From Achromobacter marplatensis (GTDB lineage Bacteria; Pseudomonadota; Gammaproteobacteria; Burkholderiales; Burkholderiaceae_B): a stretch of DNA of 64,000 nucleotides. How positions within the stretch are numbered: the stretch's first letter is position 1; each line of letters starts with the position of its first letter. The stretch is from assembly GCF_002209535.1 (NCBI RefSeq), contig NZ_NJIG01000003.1:558001-622000 (forward strand). Direction: 5' to 3'. Of this stretch, positions 1 to 9,188 are shown piece after piece. Both the position numbers and the translations under genes were made by a program. The notes beneath the pieces were generated by a model. That model was not told where the DNA came from. It saw nothing but the letters and a program-made list of their open reading frames with translations, and did not search any database.

Positions 1-723
1 GGCGGGCACGGGCATGCGCACCGGATACAGGTAGACGCTTTCGCCGCGTGGACCTGCGCGGACATACAGGATGTCGCGCTCTTCGGCGGCCACCACGCTT
101 AGTTCAAACTGCTTGAAAAATCCGCCGATCTCCGAGAATTGCTCGCCGCGCTCTTTGCGGATCTCGACCGAGAACACCACGTGACGGCCGTCCGCGAAAC
201 CGAACGACACCAGCGTATGGGCGATCGCGGGGCCTGCCCAGTACGACAGCGCCATGTCTACCGACTCCAGTTGGTCCAGGTCGTATTGACGGGTTTCCCA
301 GCGTACGGTGTAGTCGTTGTCCGAGCGCCAATCGAAATTGCGCACATTCTCCAGCGTGACGATCGGCCCATGGACCGTGCCCCGCAGCATCTTCGCCACA
401 TCATCGGCCCAGATGCGGTCATTGGACGGCGCAAGCGTCTGCCACCATCCGCACAGCGCAACCAAGCCGGCCACGTAAGCCCATGCGGCGCGCCGGCGCC
501 ATGGGCCCGCCCGCCACAAGGCAATCAGCGCCCCGATGCACAGCACCGCCCAGAGCAGGATGGCCGCCGCCTTGCCCCATCGTCCGCCCGGCGCCTGATA
601 AACCAGCGCCAAGACGCCCCACACGGCGGATGCCGCGACCAGCAGGCTGCCGATGAGGCGGCCTGCGAAGGAGGCGCCACGGCGCAGCCAACCGCCGCCG
701 GCCGACTGGCTAGCCGCCTGCAT
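1..723 (-). CDS. DUF4105 membrane protein, 3' end cut by window edge
   Basis: 241 codons are visible; the C-terminus lies beyond the left edge. The ATG at 721-723 opens a frame with about three hydrophobic segments in the first 100 residues, followed by a region matching the start of DUF4105 (VRNFDWRSD, a YDLDQLESVD stretch, SYWAGPAIAHT, RKERGEQFSEIGG). DUF4105 proteins are predicted envelope proteins of uncertain function, related to the N-terminal part of Lnb-type lipoprotein acyltransferases. The start overlaps the end of marC by 14 bp, so the two are probably cotranscribed. Confidence 0.75.
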   Translation of the reverse strand, partial: MQAASQSAGGGWLRRGASFAGRLIGSLLVAASAVWGVLALVYQAPGGRWGKAAAILLWAVLCIGALIALWRAGPWRRRAAWAYVAGLVALCGWWQTLAPSNDRIWADDVAKMLRGTVHGPIVTLENVRNFDWRSDNDYTVRWETRQYDLDQLESVDMALSYWAGPAIAHTLVSFGFADGRHVVFSVEIRKERGEQFSEIGGFFKQFELSVVAAEERDILYVRAGPRGESVYLYPVRMPVPA

Positions 724-1393
724 GCTGGCTCACGATTTCCAGAACGCCGTTGATCACGAATTGGACGCCCATGCAGACCAGCAGGAAGCCCATGACGCGC
801 GAGATCGCTTCGACGCCGCTTTGGCCGATCACGGCCACGATGCGGCCTGCCGAACGCAGGCACACCCAGAAGAAGACACCGAGCAACGCGAACACGATGA
901 CGGGTGTCACCGCGATCACCCACGGCGCGTAGTCGGGCGTGATCGCGGTATCCACCGACGCAGCGCCGCTGATGATCATGGCGATGGTGCCCGGCCCCGC
1001 CGTGCCGGGCAGCGCCAGCGGTACGAACGCGATGTTCGGTGTTTGCCGCTGCTGCGCGTCGGCCGCCGCCTCGGATTCCAGCGTGCGCGACTCGGCAGGC
1101 GGAAACAGCATGCTGAACCCGATACTGACCACGATCAGGCCGCCGGCGATGCGCAAGCCCGGGATTGATATGCCGAAGGTGTGCATGATCCACGCGCCCG
1201 CGTAATAGGTCACCAGCATGATGCCGACGACATAGAAGGCGGCCTGGGTAACCTGGCGTTCACGCTCTTTGTAGGGGATCTGCTGGCCAAGGGACAACAG
1301 CAGCGTCATGGAAGTCAGCGGATTGGCCAGCGGCAGCATCAGCGCCAAACCAAGGCTGATCAGCTTGCCCAGTTGGATCAGGTCATCAATCAT
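710..1393 (-). CDS. MarC/YchE family integral membrane protein
   Basis: 227 residues with about six hydrophobic segments. The N-terminal ALMLPLANPLTSMTLLLSL stretch and the GTAGPGTIAMIISGA segment are typical of the UPF0056 MarC family, whose biochemical role is unresolved. I chose the ATG at 1391-1393 (MIDDLIQLGKL) because it matches the family N-terminus; the longer frame from 1468 would run over the divergent gene's start at 1463. It overlaps the following DUF4105 gene by 14 bp. Confidence 0.85.
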   Translation of the reverse strand: MIDDLIQLGKLISLGLALMLPLANPLTSMTLLLSLGQQIPYKERERQVTQAAFYVVGIMLVTYYAGAWIMHTFGISIPGLRIAGGLIVVSIGFSMLFPPAESRTLESEAAADAQQRQTPNIAFVPLALPGTAGPGTIAMIISGAASVDTAITPDYAPWVIAVTPVIVFALLGVFFWVCLRSAGRIVAVIGQSGVEAISRVMGFLLVCMGVQFVINGVLEIVSQHAGG

Positions 1394-1462
1394 GGAACTC
1401 ACAACAAAAATTGGCGCGCGCCGCAACGGGCGGCTTGCCGGATTCAACGGTTCAATCGTGTA

Positions 1463-2878
1463 ATGCACTCTACCTTACACACTTCTCGCCGAACTTTGAC
1501 GCTGATCCCCAAACCCCTGCTTGGCGCGCTACTCGCGCTGGCGCCGATTGCCCAGCCCGCGCTTGCCGCCGGCATGAATTGCGTGCAAGCCAAGACCCCA
1601 ACCGAACTGGCCATCTGCGCCGACGCGGACCTGCTGCGCCAAGACAGCGAGCTGTCGGCGGCATACGGCAAACTGGGGGCTGCCCGCCCCGACGGACGCG
1701 AGGCCTTGCGCCAGGACCAGCGCGACTGGCTCCGCGCGCGCAACCGATGCGGCGCCCAGGCCAGCTGCATCCGCGACCAATATCTGTTGCGCCTGAGCGC
1801 GTTGCAGGACATGTTGCGCAGCGCCACCGCCTACGTGCCGGACGAGACCGACCGCCTGGCGCTGGAAGACTTGCGCCAGGCCATGGAAGCCGCCAGCCGG
1901 ACGAACGCCGAGTTTCCCGTGGAAGACACGTTGGCGGCGCTATCCGTCAAGACCGGCGCGACGACCTTCGCCAATGTGCGCGAAAACGACGATGACGACT
2001 TGGCCAAATTCCCCATCAAGCGACCCGAGGGCGTCACGCCGGACGAATGGCAGGCCTTGCAGGCCTCCGGCATCGACGCCGGCGGCGAGAACGGCGTCGC
2101 GTCCTACACCTTGATGGATCTGGATGGCGATGGCCAGCGCGACCTGGTGGTGGATTCGTACACGGGCGGCACGGGCCTGTTCTCGGACATCAGCGCGCTG
2201 CGCCGCAATGGTGGGCGCTATACCGAGGCTGTCGGCGCACATGGCGAAGCCGCGTCCGGTCTGTACACACTGAACGGCCGCGGCTCGAACCAGGCGGGCG
2301 AGTGGATCCGCCTGCGCGGCCGCGTCTACGCGGCGTACCGCAACAGCACCTACGGCGTGGATCACATCCACCTGCTGCGCCCCTTCCACGCGGTGGGCGA
2401 GGTGCCCACGCTGACCGTGCAATACCGCTATCAACTGCAGGTGCCGAAGGAACAGAAGCGTTCCGACAAAGCCCAGGTCGTGGTGCTGGATGGCGCCATG
2501 CATGCCGGCCTGACGCAGGCATTGGCCCGGATCGACCCCGAATCCGCGCGTGGAGAAGGCTCGACCAGCCAGCCCGGCGCGCCGGCCCGGCCGCTGTGCC
2601 CCATTCCCGCGGGCGTGAAAGAGGACGAGCGGGACCGCTACTACCAATACGGCCCGGGACACTATTCCTACGAGACCGTGGCCGATGTCGCGGTGCACGT
2701 CGGCGCGCGCTGCTATGTTGGACGGCTGATCGATTGGTTCGGCAGCTACGACGCGAAATCCGGCCTGTCGGCCATGATGTGGGTGCGTTCTTCCGAAGCG
2801 GACGGCGCCGAAGAGGAATTCTCCGTGCAGGGCAAGCGCCGCGCCATCCGTTTCGGGACCTCGGTCGGGCCGATCTAG
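1463..2878 (+). CDS. Secreted LprI-like (DUF1311) protein
   Basis: 471 residues. A basic N-terminus and hydrophobic stretch ending in PALAAG form a signal peptide of about 36 residues. A DUF1311/LprI domain follows: NCVQAKTPTELAICAD, a D-x-LSAAYGKL helix, QRDWLRARNRCG and CIRDQYLLRL, with the conserved paired cysteines. Some family members are described as lysozyme inhibitors. The remaining 300 residues, including a DLDGDGQRDLVVDSYTGGTG patch resembling FG-GAP/EF-hand loops, are not assigned by me. It is divergent from marC, and its stop overlaps the stop of the convergent amidase gene. Confidence 0.75.
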   Translation: MHSTLHTSRRTLTLIPKPLLGALLALAPIAQPALAAGMNCVQAKTPTELAICADADLLRQDSELSAAYGKLGAARPDGREALRQDQRDWLRARNRCGAQASCIRDQYLLRLSALQDMLRSATAYVPDETDRLALEDLRQAMEAASRTNAEFPVEDTLAALSVKTGATTFANVRENDDDDLAKFPIKRPEGVTPDEWQALQASGIDAGGENGVASYTLMDLDGDGQRDLVVDSYTGGTGLFSDISALRRNGGRYTEAVGAHGEAASGLYTLNGRGSNQAGEWIRLRGRVYAAYRNSTYGVDHIHLLRPFHAVGEVPTLTVQYRYQLQVPKEQKRSDKAQVVVLDGAMHAGLTQALARIDPESARGEGSTSQPGAPARPLCPIPAGVKEDERDRYYQYGPGHYSYETVADVAVHVGARCYVGRLIDWFGSYDAKSGLSAMMWVRSSEADGAEEEFSVQGKRRAIRFGTSVGPI

Positions 2879-4260
2879 AACGACGGCGCTTGCCAGCGGC
2901 TGGCGGCCAGCGCCAGCAGGGCCTCGTCGGCGCCCGCCGCGGCCACCAGTTGCAAGCCCACCGGCATGCCGTTCACCCAGCCCGCAGGCAGGCTGATGGC
3001 GGGCAGGCCTAGCACGTTCCACGGGTTGGTCAAGCCCAGCAAGGTCTCGCGCACACCGGCGCTGCCGGGGCCCGCCACGCTGCGTTGCTGCAAGGCGGGC
3101 GCGGTGATGGCGACGGCGGGCAACGCCAGCACATCCACCTGCTGGAACAGCCGCGCGAATTCGGCTTGCAGGCGTGCCCTTTCCTTCAGGGCCCGCACAT
3201 ACTCCCACCCCAGCACCGGGCGCGAGGCCCGCAGGCGTTCCAGCACTTCCGGATCGAACTTGCCGGGTTCGGATTCGACGCGCTCGGCGTGCACCTCATA
3301 GGCTTCCGCGCGCTGAATGGCGCCCAGCGCGCTTTGCAAGGCACGCGCGTGCGGCGTGACCTCGGGCGCCGCTTGCACGGCACCGCCCGCAAAGCGTTCC
3401 GCTGCCGCCCGCACGCAGGCGGTGACGGCCGCGTCATCGATGGCGAAGGGGACGTTGACCACCCATCCCATCCGCAGGCTGGCCGTGGCGGCGATGGCGG
3501 GAGTGGGAGCAATCGCGCCGCCGCTCAAGGCCTGCATGAAAACCTGCGCGTCTTCCACGCAGTTGGCCAGCACGCCCGGGTCTTCCAGCGTAGGCGCCAA
3601 GGGGAACACGCCCGCATCCGAGACGCGGCCATGCGTCGGCTTGAAGCCCACCAGGCCGCATAGCGCGGAAGGGACGCGCACGGAACCGCCGGTATCCGTG
3701 CCCAGCGCCACCGGCACCATGCCGGCAGCCACTGCGGCGGCACTCCCGGCGCTGGAACCGCCCGTCATCTGAGTGGTGCGCCACGGGTTGCGCGCCGCGC
3801 CTTGCACGCTGCGGTCGCCGGTCGGACCGTAGGCGAATTCATGCGTCAGCGTCTTGCCGACGACGATGGCGCCGGCTTCGCGCAGCAGCGCCACGCAGCG
3901 CGCGTCCGCCTGCGGCCGGTGGCCGAGGAAATGGGCGGCGCCCATCGTCGTGGGCATGTCGGCCGTATCGACGTTGTCTTTGATGGCGACGGGAATGCCG
4001 TGCAACGGCCCCCTCACCTTGCCGCTTGCCCGTTCGGCGTCGCGTTCGCGGGCGATGGCCAGCGCGGCGGCGATGTCGACGTGGACAAAGGCGTTGAGCT
4101 GCGGGTTCAGCCGTTCAATGGCGGCGCCCGCATGGCGCACCAGATCCTCGGCGGTCAGGCTGCCGCTGGCCATGGCCTGTTGCAAGTCGGCGATGCGGCG
4201 CCCCCGGAAGAATCCGGGTTCGACGGCAAGCTGCGGGGAAGTCGGGTGGGATTGGGTCAT
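2875..4260 (-). CDS. Amidase signature family hydrolase
   Basis: 461 residues, normal length for the amidase signature (GatA-like) family, which hydrolyses carboxamides with a Ser-cisSer-Lys triad. The triad is visible: Lys94 in AIKDN, cis-Ser169 in GGSSAGS and nucleophile Ser193 in GTDTGGSVR. The substrate cannot be read from sequence. The ATG overlaps the stop of the upstream MFS gene as ATGA (4257-4260), so the two are translationally coupled. This suggests that the carrier imports the amide, both under the LacI regulator. Confidence 0.88.
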   Translation of the reverse strand: MTQSHPTSPQLAVEPGFFRGRRIADLQQAMASGSLTAEDLVRHAGAAIERLNPQLNAFVHVDIAAALAIARERDAERASGKVRGPLHGIPVAIKDNVDTADMPTTMGAAHFLGHRPQADARCVALLREAGAIVVGKTLTHEFAYGPTGDRSVQGAARNPWRTTQMTGGSSAGSAAAVAAGMVPVALGTDTGGSVRVPSALCGLVGFKPTHGRVSDAGVFPLAPTLEDPGVLANCVEDAQVFMQALSGGAIAPTPAIAATASLRMGWVVNVPFAIDDAAVTACVRAAAERFAGGAVQAAPEVTPHARALQSALGAIQRAEAYEVHAERVESEPGKFDPEVLERLRASRPVLGWEYVRALKERARLQAEFARLFQQVDVLALPAVAITAPALQQRSVAGPGSAGVRETLLGLTNPWNVLGLPAISLPAGWVNGMPVGLQLVAAAGADEALLALAASRWQAPSF

Positions 4261-5606
4261 TGGGAAGCTCCCGAAGGCTGGGCCGGACTGGCGGGCATGC
4301 GCGGGCCCACGCCCGGGCGCACCTGAAGCATAGCGACCATGCCGACGGCTGTCGCCACCGATGCGGCGATGAACATCACCGAATAGCCATGGCGCGCCGT
4401 CAGGTAGCCCGTCAGGGTCGGCGCCAGGATGGAGGCGATGTTGGCGAAGAAGTGCATCAGGCCGCTGAAGGTGCCCACGCGGTTGGAGGGCGCCGTGTCG
4501 ATCACGACGGCCCAGTAGACCGAGTTGGGCAAGGCGTTCAGCGCATTGGCCAGGGTCATCAGCGCAATGACGGCAAACACCGATTGCGCCTGCGAGACCA
4601 GCAGGAAGCACAGGGTAGTGGCCAGCAGGCAGGCGGCGGCGAACCAGCTGCGGGCGATCTTCAGGCTACCCGTGCGCTTGAAGAGCAGGTCCGAAATGCG
4701 GCCGCCCAGCAGCACGGTGATGCAGGCGCCGGTCCAGGGAATCATGCCCATGTACCAGAGGGACGACAGGCTGTAGCCGAAGTTGTCCTGCAGGTACTTG
4801 GGTGTCCAGGTCAACAGCAGGAAGTTCACGTACATGAAGGCGAAATAGCCCAGCGTGTTCAGCATCAACGTCTTGCTGCGGAAGAAACTCCACCACGGCA
4901 GCACGGGTGCATCGGCGCCTTGGGCGCCAGTGGCCGATTGGGCGCGCGAGGACTGGATTTCGGCCAGTTCCTGCGGGGACACGCGCGGGTTCGTTTCGGG
5001 GCGATCGGTGAAGATGCGCATGAAGAACACCAGCACCAGCAACCCCGCGCCGCCCAGGATGAAGAACATGGCGCGCCAGCTGTCGGTCAGCGTCAGCAGG
5101 CCCACGGCCACCGGCGCCGTCAACAAGGCGCCCAGCGGCGTGCTGAGCAGGCCGAACCCGACCACAAAGCCGCGTTCGCGCGTGGTCGCCCAGTTGGCGA
5201 TGGTCTTGTTGATGATGGAGTACGCCGGCCCTTCGGCCGCGCCGAACAGGATGCGAATGGTGGCGAAGCCGGCCAGCGCCGAGCCGCCCAGGAACGCCAG
5301 GCCGAAATCCCCCGCCCAGGCGGTGGCGATTTCGAACACGGACCAGGCGACACCGGCCACGATCCAGACTTTGCGCGGGCCGTAGCGGTCGGCCAGCATG
5401 CCGCCGAACAGCGCACCGACCATGTAGCCGTAGCCAAAGTAGCCCAGCACCGAGCCCCAGGCCCCGCGGTCCAGCCCGTACTCGCCGGTGATGTGCGCGG
5501 CTGCGTAGGACATGGCGCCGCGGTCGATGTAGTTGATCAGCGCCAGCAGCACGACCATGGTGAAGATCCGGTACCGGAACCGGGAATTCTGGCTTTCAGT
5601 TGTCAT
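4257..5606 (-). CDS. MFS transporter, anion:cation symporter (ACS) type
   Basis: 449 residues with about 12 membrane segments. The N-terminal LINYIDRGAMSYAA motif and the loop DRYGPRKVW are typical of the ACS group of carriers for organic anions such as hexuronates, tartrate and phthalate. The start at MTTESQNSRF was chosen over an in-frame ATG 66 bp upstream, because that one would lie beyond the operator at 5629-5644. It heads a two-gene operon with the amidase and is divergent from the LacI gene. Confidence 0.87.
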   Translation of the reverse strand: MTTESQNSRFRYRIFTMVVLLALINYIDRGAMSYAAAHITGEYGLDRGAWGSVLGYFGYGYMVGALFGGMLADRYGPRKVWIVAGVAWSVFEIATAWAGDFGLAFLGGSALAGFATIRILFGAAEGPAYSIINKTIANWATTRERGFVVGFGLLSTPLGALLTAPVAVGLLTLTDSWRAMFFILGGAGLLVLVFFMRIFTDRPETNPRVSPQELAEIQSSRAQSATGAQGADAPVLPWWSFFRSKTLMLNTLGYFAFMYVNFLLLTWTPKYLQDNFGYSLSSLWYMGMIPWTGACITVLLGGRISDLLFKRTGSLKIARSWFAAACLLATTLCFLLVSQAQSVFAVIALMTLANALNALPNSVYWAVVIDTAPSNRVGTFSGLMHFFANIASILAPTLTGYLTARHGYSVMFIAASVATAVGMVAMLQVRPGVGPRMPASPAQPSGASQ

Positions 5607-5628
5607 TGCGATTCGATCCAGTCGTTTT

Positions 5629-5644
5629 ACCCAAACGTTTGGGT
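5629..5644. promoter_or_regulatory. LacI-family operator, perfect palindrome
   Basis: ACCCAAACGTTTGGGT is a perfect 16-bp palindrome with the central CG step typical of LacI/GalR operators. It sits 22 bp upstream of the MFS start codon and 103 bp from the divergent lacI-type start, so it most likely represses the MFS-amidase operon. Binding by the neighbouring regulator is inferred. Confidence 0.8.
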
Positions 5645-5747
5645 TAAGCAATGCTAAGGGGTCCAAACGCAAAAATCGATTCAGTGAAAACCCTAGGTTG
5701 CCGGGATATGCCCTGCTGCGCTATTTCCGCGTGTATCCTCCAGCCCC

Positions 5748-6791
5748 ATGAATAGATCGCGCCCTGTCACGCTGCAAAGCCTGGCGCGGCAGCTCGGTTT
5801 GAACGTTTCCACCGTATCGCGCGTCCTGAACGGATCCGCAGACGATGCGCGCGGCGCCGCGGCGCCGGACACGGTGAAACGCATCCGGGCGCTGGCCGCC
5901 GAGTTGCACTACCAAACCAATCCCCACGCGGCCAGCCTGAAGACGCGGCGCAGCCGCACGATCGGCGTGCTGGTGCCGCGCTTGTCGGACATGGTGCTGG
6001 CCACCATTTACGAAGGCATCGACGAGGCCGCGGCCGAACACGGCTACCTGACTTTCGTGTCCAACACGCAGGACGAACCGGACAAGCAGCGCAAACTGAT
6101 CGACATGGCGCTGGCGCGCCGCGTGGACGGCCTGATCCTGGGTGACGCGCACAGCGCGCCCGCGAACGCGACGCCCAATCCGCTCCTGGCCGAGCTGGCG
6201 CGGCGCGACGTGCCCTTCGTGCTGGTCAGCCGCCATGCCGACCACCATTGCGCGGTCACCTGCGACGACCTGGAAGGCGGCCGGCTGGCCGCCAAGCACC
6301 TGTTGGACATGGGCCACCGCCGCATCGCCGTGATGGTGGGCGAACCCTTCGCCAGCACCGGCCGCGACCGCTCCGAGGGTTTCTTCGGCTACTGCGCGCA
6401 GCACGGCGTGGAGGTGCCTGCGCACTGGCGCATTGAAAGCCCGTTCGACACGGACGCCGGCCGCGATATCGGCGCCAGGTTGCTGTCGCCCGCCGACCGC
6501 CCCACCGCCATCTTCGCCGTCAACGACTTCCTGGCCGTGGGCGTCATGGGCGCTGCCCGCGACCAGGGCCTGGAAGCCGGCCGCGACGTCGCCATCGTGG
6601 GCTACAACGACACGCCGCTTGCGGGGGCCCTGCCCATCGGCCTGACCACGATCCATTCGCCCATGCACCAGATGGGCCGGCTGGGCCTGGAACTGCTGCT
6701 GCAGAAATTGGCGGGCGGCCAGCCCGACAGCCTGCGGCTGGCGCCCGAACTGGTCGTGCGCGACAGCAGCAACCGCAAGATCGCGGGCTGA
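5748..6791 (+). CDS. LacI-family transcriptional regulator
   Basis: 347 residues. The N-terminal helix-turn-helix (residues about 7-29, VTLQSLARQLGLNVSTVSRV) and hinge are followed by a periplasmic-binding-protein-like effector domain (SRTIGVLVPRLSDMV, RRVDGLILGDAH, DLEGGRLAAKHLLDMGHRRIA, GYNDTPLA). An alanine-rich insertion (DARGAAAPD) follows helix 2. It is divergent from the MFS-amidase operon, and the palindrome at 5629-5644 is the obvious target. The effector is presumably the imported amide or its product. Confidence 0.92.
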   Translation: MNRSRPVTLQSLARQLGLNVSTVSRVLNGSADDARGAAAPDTVKRIRALAAELHYQTNPHAASLKTRRSRTIGVLVPRLSDMVLATIYEGIDEAAAEHGYLTFVSNTQDEPDKQRKLIDMALARRVDGLILGDAHSAPANATPNPLLAELARRDVPFVLVSRHADHHCAVTCDDLEGGRLAAKHLLDMGHRRIAVMVGEPFASTGRDRSEGFFGYCAQHGVEVPAHWRIESPFDTDAGRDIGARLLSPADRPTAIFAVNDFLAVGVMGAARDQGLEAGRDVAIVGYNDTPLAGALPIGLTTIHSPMHQMGRLGLELLLQKLAGGQPDSLRLAPELVVRDSSNRKIAG

Positions 6792-6806
6792 GCCGCGCGT
6801 CGACGC

Positions 6807-7604
6807 CTAGCCGGGCTTGACGGCGTAGGTGGCCAGAAAGGTCGGCACGTAGCGGTCGATCAGGAAACGGGGATTGGGCTGGTGGTCTTCGTGAAAGCCC
6901 GCGAGCAGGAATCCCGCTTCCAACTGCCCGCCGATCTGGTCGGCCAGGCTGTGCCCGAACACCACCGCCTCGCCGCGCGCCAGCTTGGCCGCCAACGCCG
7001 CGGCATCCAGGTCGCGGGTGTCGGCATAGGGCAAGGCATAGGCCGGCCGGATCACACCCTGCTTCGCGTAGGCCGGGTCGCGGTCCCCCACGAACACGAT
7101 CGGGTTGTAGAAGCTGGACAAGAGACGTCCGCCGCGGCGCAAGACGCGGTGACACTCGCGCCACACGGGGCGCACGTCCGGCACGTACAGGTTCGAGATC
7201 GGGTGGAACACCACGTCGAATGACGCGTCGTCAAACGCGGACAAGTCGCGCATGTCGCCCTGCACCGCGTCCAGCGCAAGTCCGTCGCGCGCGGCGACGC
7301 GGCGGTCCTGGTCCAATTGCTTTTCCGACGCGTCGAACACGGTCACCTGCGCGCCGGCCGCAGCCAGCACCGGCGCCTGCTGGCCGCCCGCCGACGCCAG
7401 GCACAGGATGCGCAGGCCTTGGGGGTGATCGAGCCAACCTTGGGGCAACGGCCCCGGCGTCAAGTGCACCGACCACTTGCCCGCGCGCGCGGCGGCAATG
7501 ATCTCGGCCGTGACGGGGCGCGACCACTCGCAGTCTTGGGCGGCAAGCTGGTCCCAGGCGGCCTGGTTGTGGGCAAGAAAATCGAAGGAAGAAGAGGCAG
7601 TCAT
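6807..7604 (-). CDS. SAM-dependent methyltransferase, class I
   Basis: 265 residues. The Rossmann motif I is ILCLASAGGQQAPVLAAAG, followed by VTVFDASEKQL, an acidic GDMRDL loop and the post-motif VFHPISNLYVPDV, as in Methyltransf_11 enzymes. The motif I glycines are preserved as SAGGQ. The start at MTASSSF was chosen for the family N-terminus (FDFLAHNQAAWD) and an AGGA box upstream. The acceptor is unknown. It is convergent with the LacI gene, 15 bp away. Confidence 0.82.
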   Translation of the reverse strand: MTASSSFDFLAHNQAAWDQLAAQDCEWSRPVTAEIIAAARAGKWSVHLTPGPLPQGWLDHPQGLRILCLASAGGQQAPVLAAAGAQVTVFDASEKQLDQDRRVAARDGLALDAVQGDMRDLSAFDDASFDVVFHPISNLYVPDVRPVWRECHRVLRRGGRLLSSFYNPIVFVGDRDPAYAKQGVIRPAYALPYADTRDLDAAALAAKLARGEAVVFGHSLADQIGGQLEAGFLLAGFHEDHQPNPRFLIDRYVPTFLATYAVKPG

Positions 7605-7790
7605 GAAGGATCCTGTAAAGCAACTGGCGCGACGCCGCACGGGGCGGCAGGCACGCCTGAGAATGACGGCCGGCTCCGTAGAGCGGGCCGGCTGCGACCG
7701 CGGCCCGCAGCGCAAAGGCCGGGCACGACAGTCTGATTCTTGTCGGCTTTAGAGGATCACTTCGATGCGCTCCTTGAAGATGTGGGGATT

Positions 7791-9020
7791 CTACCGAAAT
7801 GCCGAACCGGCTTCACGCGCCCGCACTGCCTGTTGCCACCACCACAGCGCGCCCGCCGGCAGCAGCATGCACGCGGCCGCCAGCCACAGGTTCGCCCGCA
7901 AGCCCAGCGCGTCCACGCTGGGTACGCCCAGCAAGGAGCCGGCAGCGATACCCAGGTTGAACATCGCCACGAACAGCGCCGTGGCCGCTTCGACGGCGCC
8001 CGGGGCCGCCCGCATCATCCAGGCCTGAAGCGATACCGACACGCCGCCGTACGCCAGCCCCCACGCCACCAGCAAGACACCGCCGGCAAATCGCAGATGC
8101 CCCAATGCGGCCAGCAACGCCAGCGTCAGCAGCAAGGCAAGCGTGATCGTCAGCAGGACGCGGCCCGGCTGGCGCGCAGCGGCCTCCCCCGCCACGAAAT
8201 TGCCCGCCACCCCGGCCGCGCCATAGGCGAACAACAGCGGGCCGATCCACGGCTGGCCAAAGCCTGCATGCGATTGCAGCAACGGCCGGACGAAGGTGTA
8301 GGCCATGAAATGCCCCGCCACCAGGAACAGGGTGATCGCGAGGCCGAGGCGCACCGCCGGATTGGCCAGTTGCGCAGCCAGTTGGCGTGCGGACAAGCTG
8401 CGCGGCGCAGGCAGCGGCGGCAAGGCCAGGGCGACCAGCAGCAGCACGGCCGCGCACCCTGCCGCCATCGCGCCGAACGCGGCACGCCAACCCGCCAGGT
8501 CGCCAATGAAGGCGCCTAGCGGCACGCCCAGCACCGAGGCCACGGCCACGCCGCCGAAGATGATGGCGGTCGCCGTTCCCACCGACTGGGGCGGGACGAT
8601 CCTGCCCGCCAGGCCACCGGCGATGGCCCAGATGCCGCCGATGCAGATTCCCACCAGCATCCGCGCCCCCAGGAGCCAGGGCATGGACGGCGCCAGCGCG
8701 CTGGCCAGATTGGCGGCGGTCAGCATCGCCAGCAGACCGCAAAGCAGCCAGCGGCGGTCAGCGCCTTTGGCGCCGACAACGACCAGAGGTGCAAACAGCG
8801 CCGCCAGGATAGCGGGTACGAAAAGCATCAGCCCGCCCTCGCCCACCGACACGTGCAGGTCGCCGGTGATGGGCACCAGCAGGCCCACCGGCAGCATTTC
8901 GGTGGTGACGACGCTGAACGTGGCCAAGCCTACGGCAAGAACGCCTAGCCAGGCGCGCCGGGAGGTCTGGATGAGCGGGTCGGAACGGGAGTCAGAAGAT
9001 GAAGGTGTGCTGCGGGACAT
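7791..9020 (-). CDS. MFS transporter, drug/arabinose efflux-like (DHA1)
   Basis: 409 residues with 12 predicted membrane segments. The N-terminal TFSVVTTEMLPVGLLVPI signature is typical of the AraJ/YdhP branch of the DHA1 family, proton antiporters that export sugars, nucleosides or drugs. The loop GAKGADRRW occupies the place of motif A. It is divergent from a LysR gene across a 108-168 bp spacer, the usual arrangement for a LysR-controlled exporter. Confidence 0.85.
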   Translation of the reverse strand: MSRSTPSSSDSRSDPLIQTSRRAWLGVLAVGLATFSVVTTEMLPVGLLVPITGDLHVSVGEGGLMLFVPAILAALFAPLVVVGAKGADRRWLLCGLLAMLTAANLASALAPSMPWLLGARMLVGICIGGIWAIAGGLAGRIVPPQSVGTATAIIFGGVAVASVLGVPLGAFIGDLAGWRAAFGAMAAGCAAVLLLVALALPPLPAPRSLSARQLAAQLANPAVRLGLAITLFLVAGHFMAYTFVRPLLQSHAGFGQPWIGPLLFAYGAAGVAGNFVAGEAAARQPGRVLLTITLALLLTLALLAALGHLRFAGGVLLVAWGLAYGGVSVSLQAWMMRAAPGAVEAATALFVAMFNLGIAAGSLLGVPSVDALGLRANLWLAAACMLLPAGALWWWQQAVRAREAGSAFR

Positions 9021-9188
9021 AGGATGACGCTATCCGGAAAAGGCCCGTTGCCAGGCCGACCCCTACACAGTCTACTGTTTCCATTCTGCTGATAAAGTAG
9101 GCGTATAGCGATACACAAGGGACAATTCGTAGACAATAACGCCGCCCCTTCCAGTCGTCTGGATCACATCGGCGATCTGCTGGCGTTC

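Noticed and set aside
4260..5657. 465-codon frame antisense to the MFS carrier
   Set aside because: Low-complexity Gly/Gln/His/Arg composition and full overlap with a clear 12-helix transporter.
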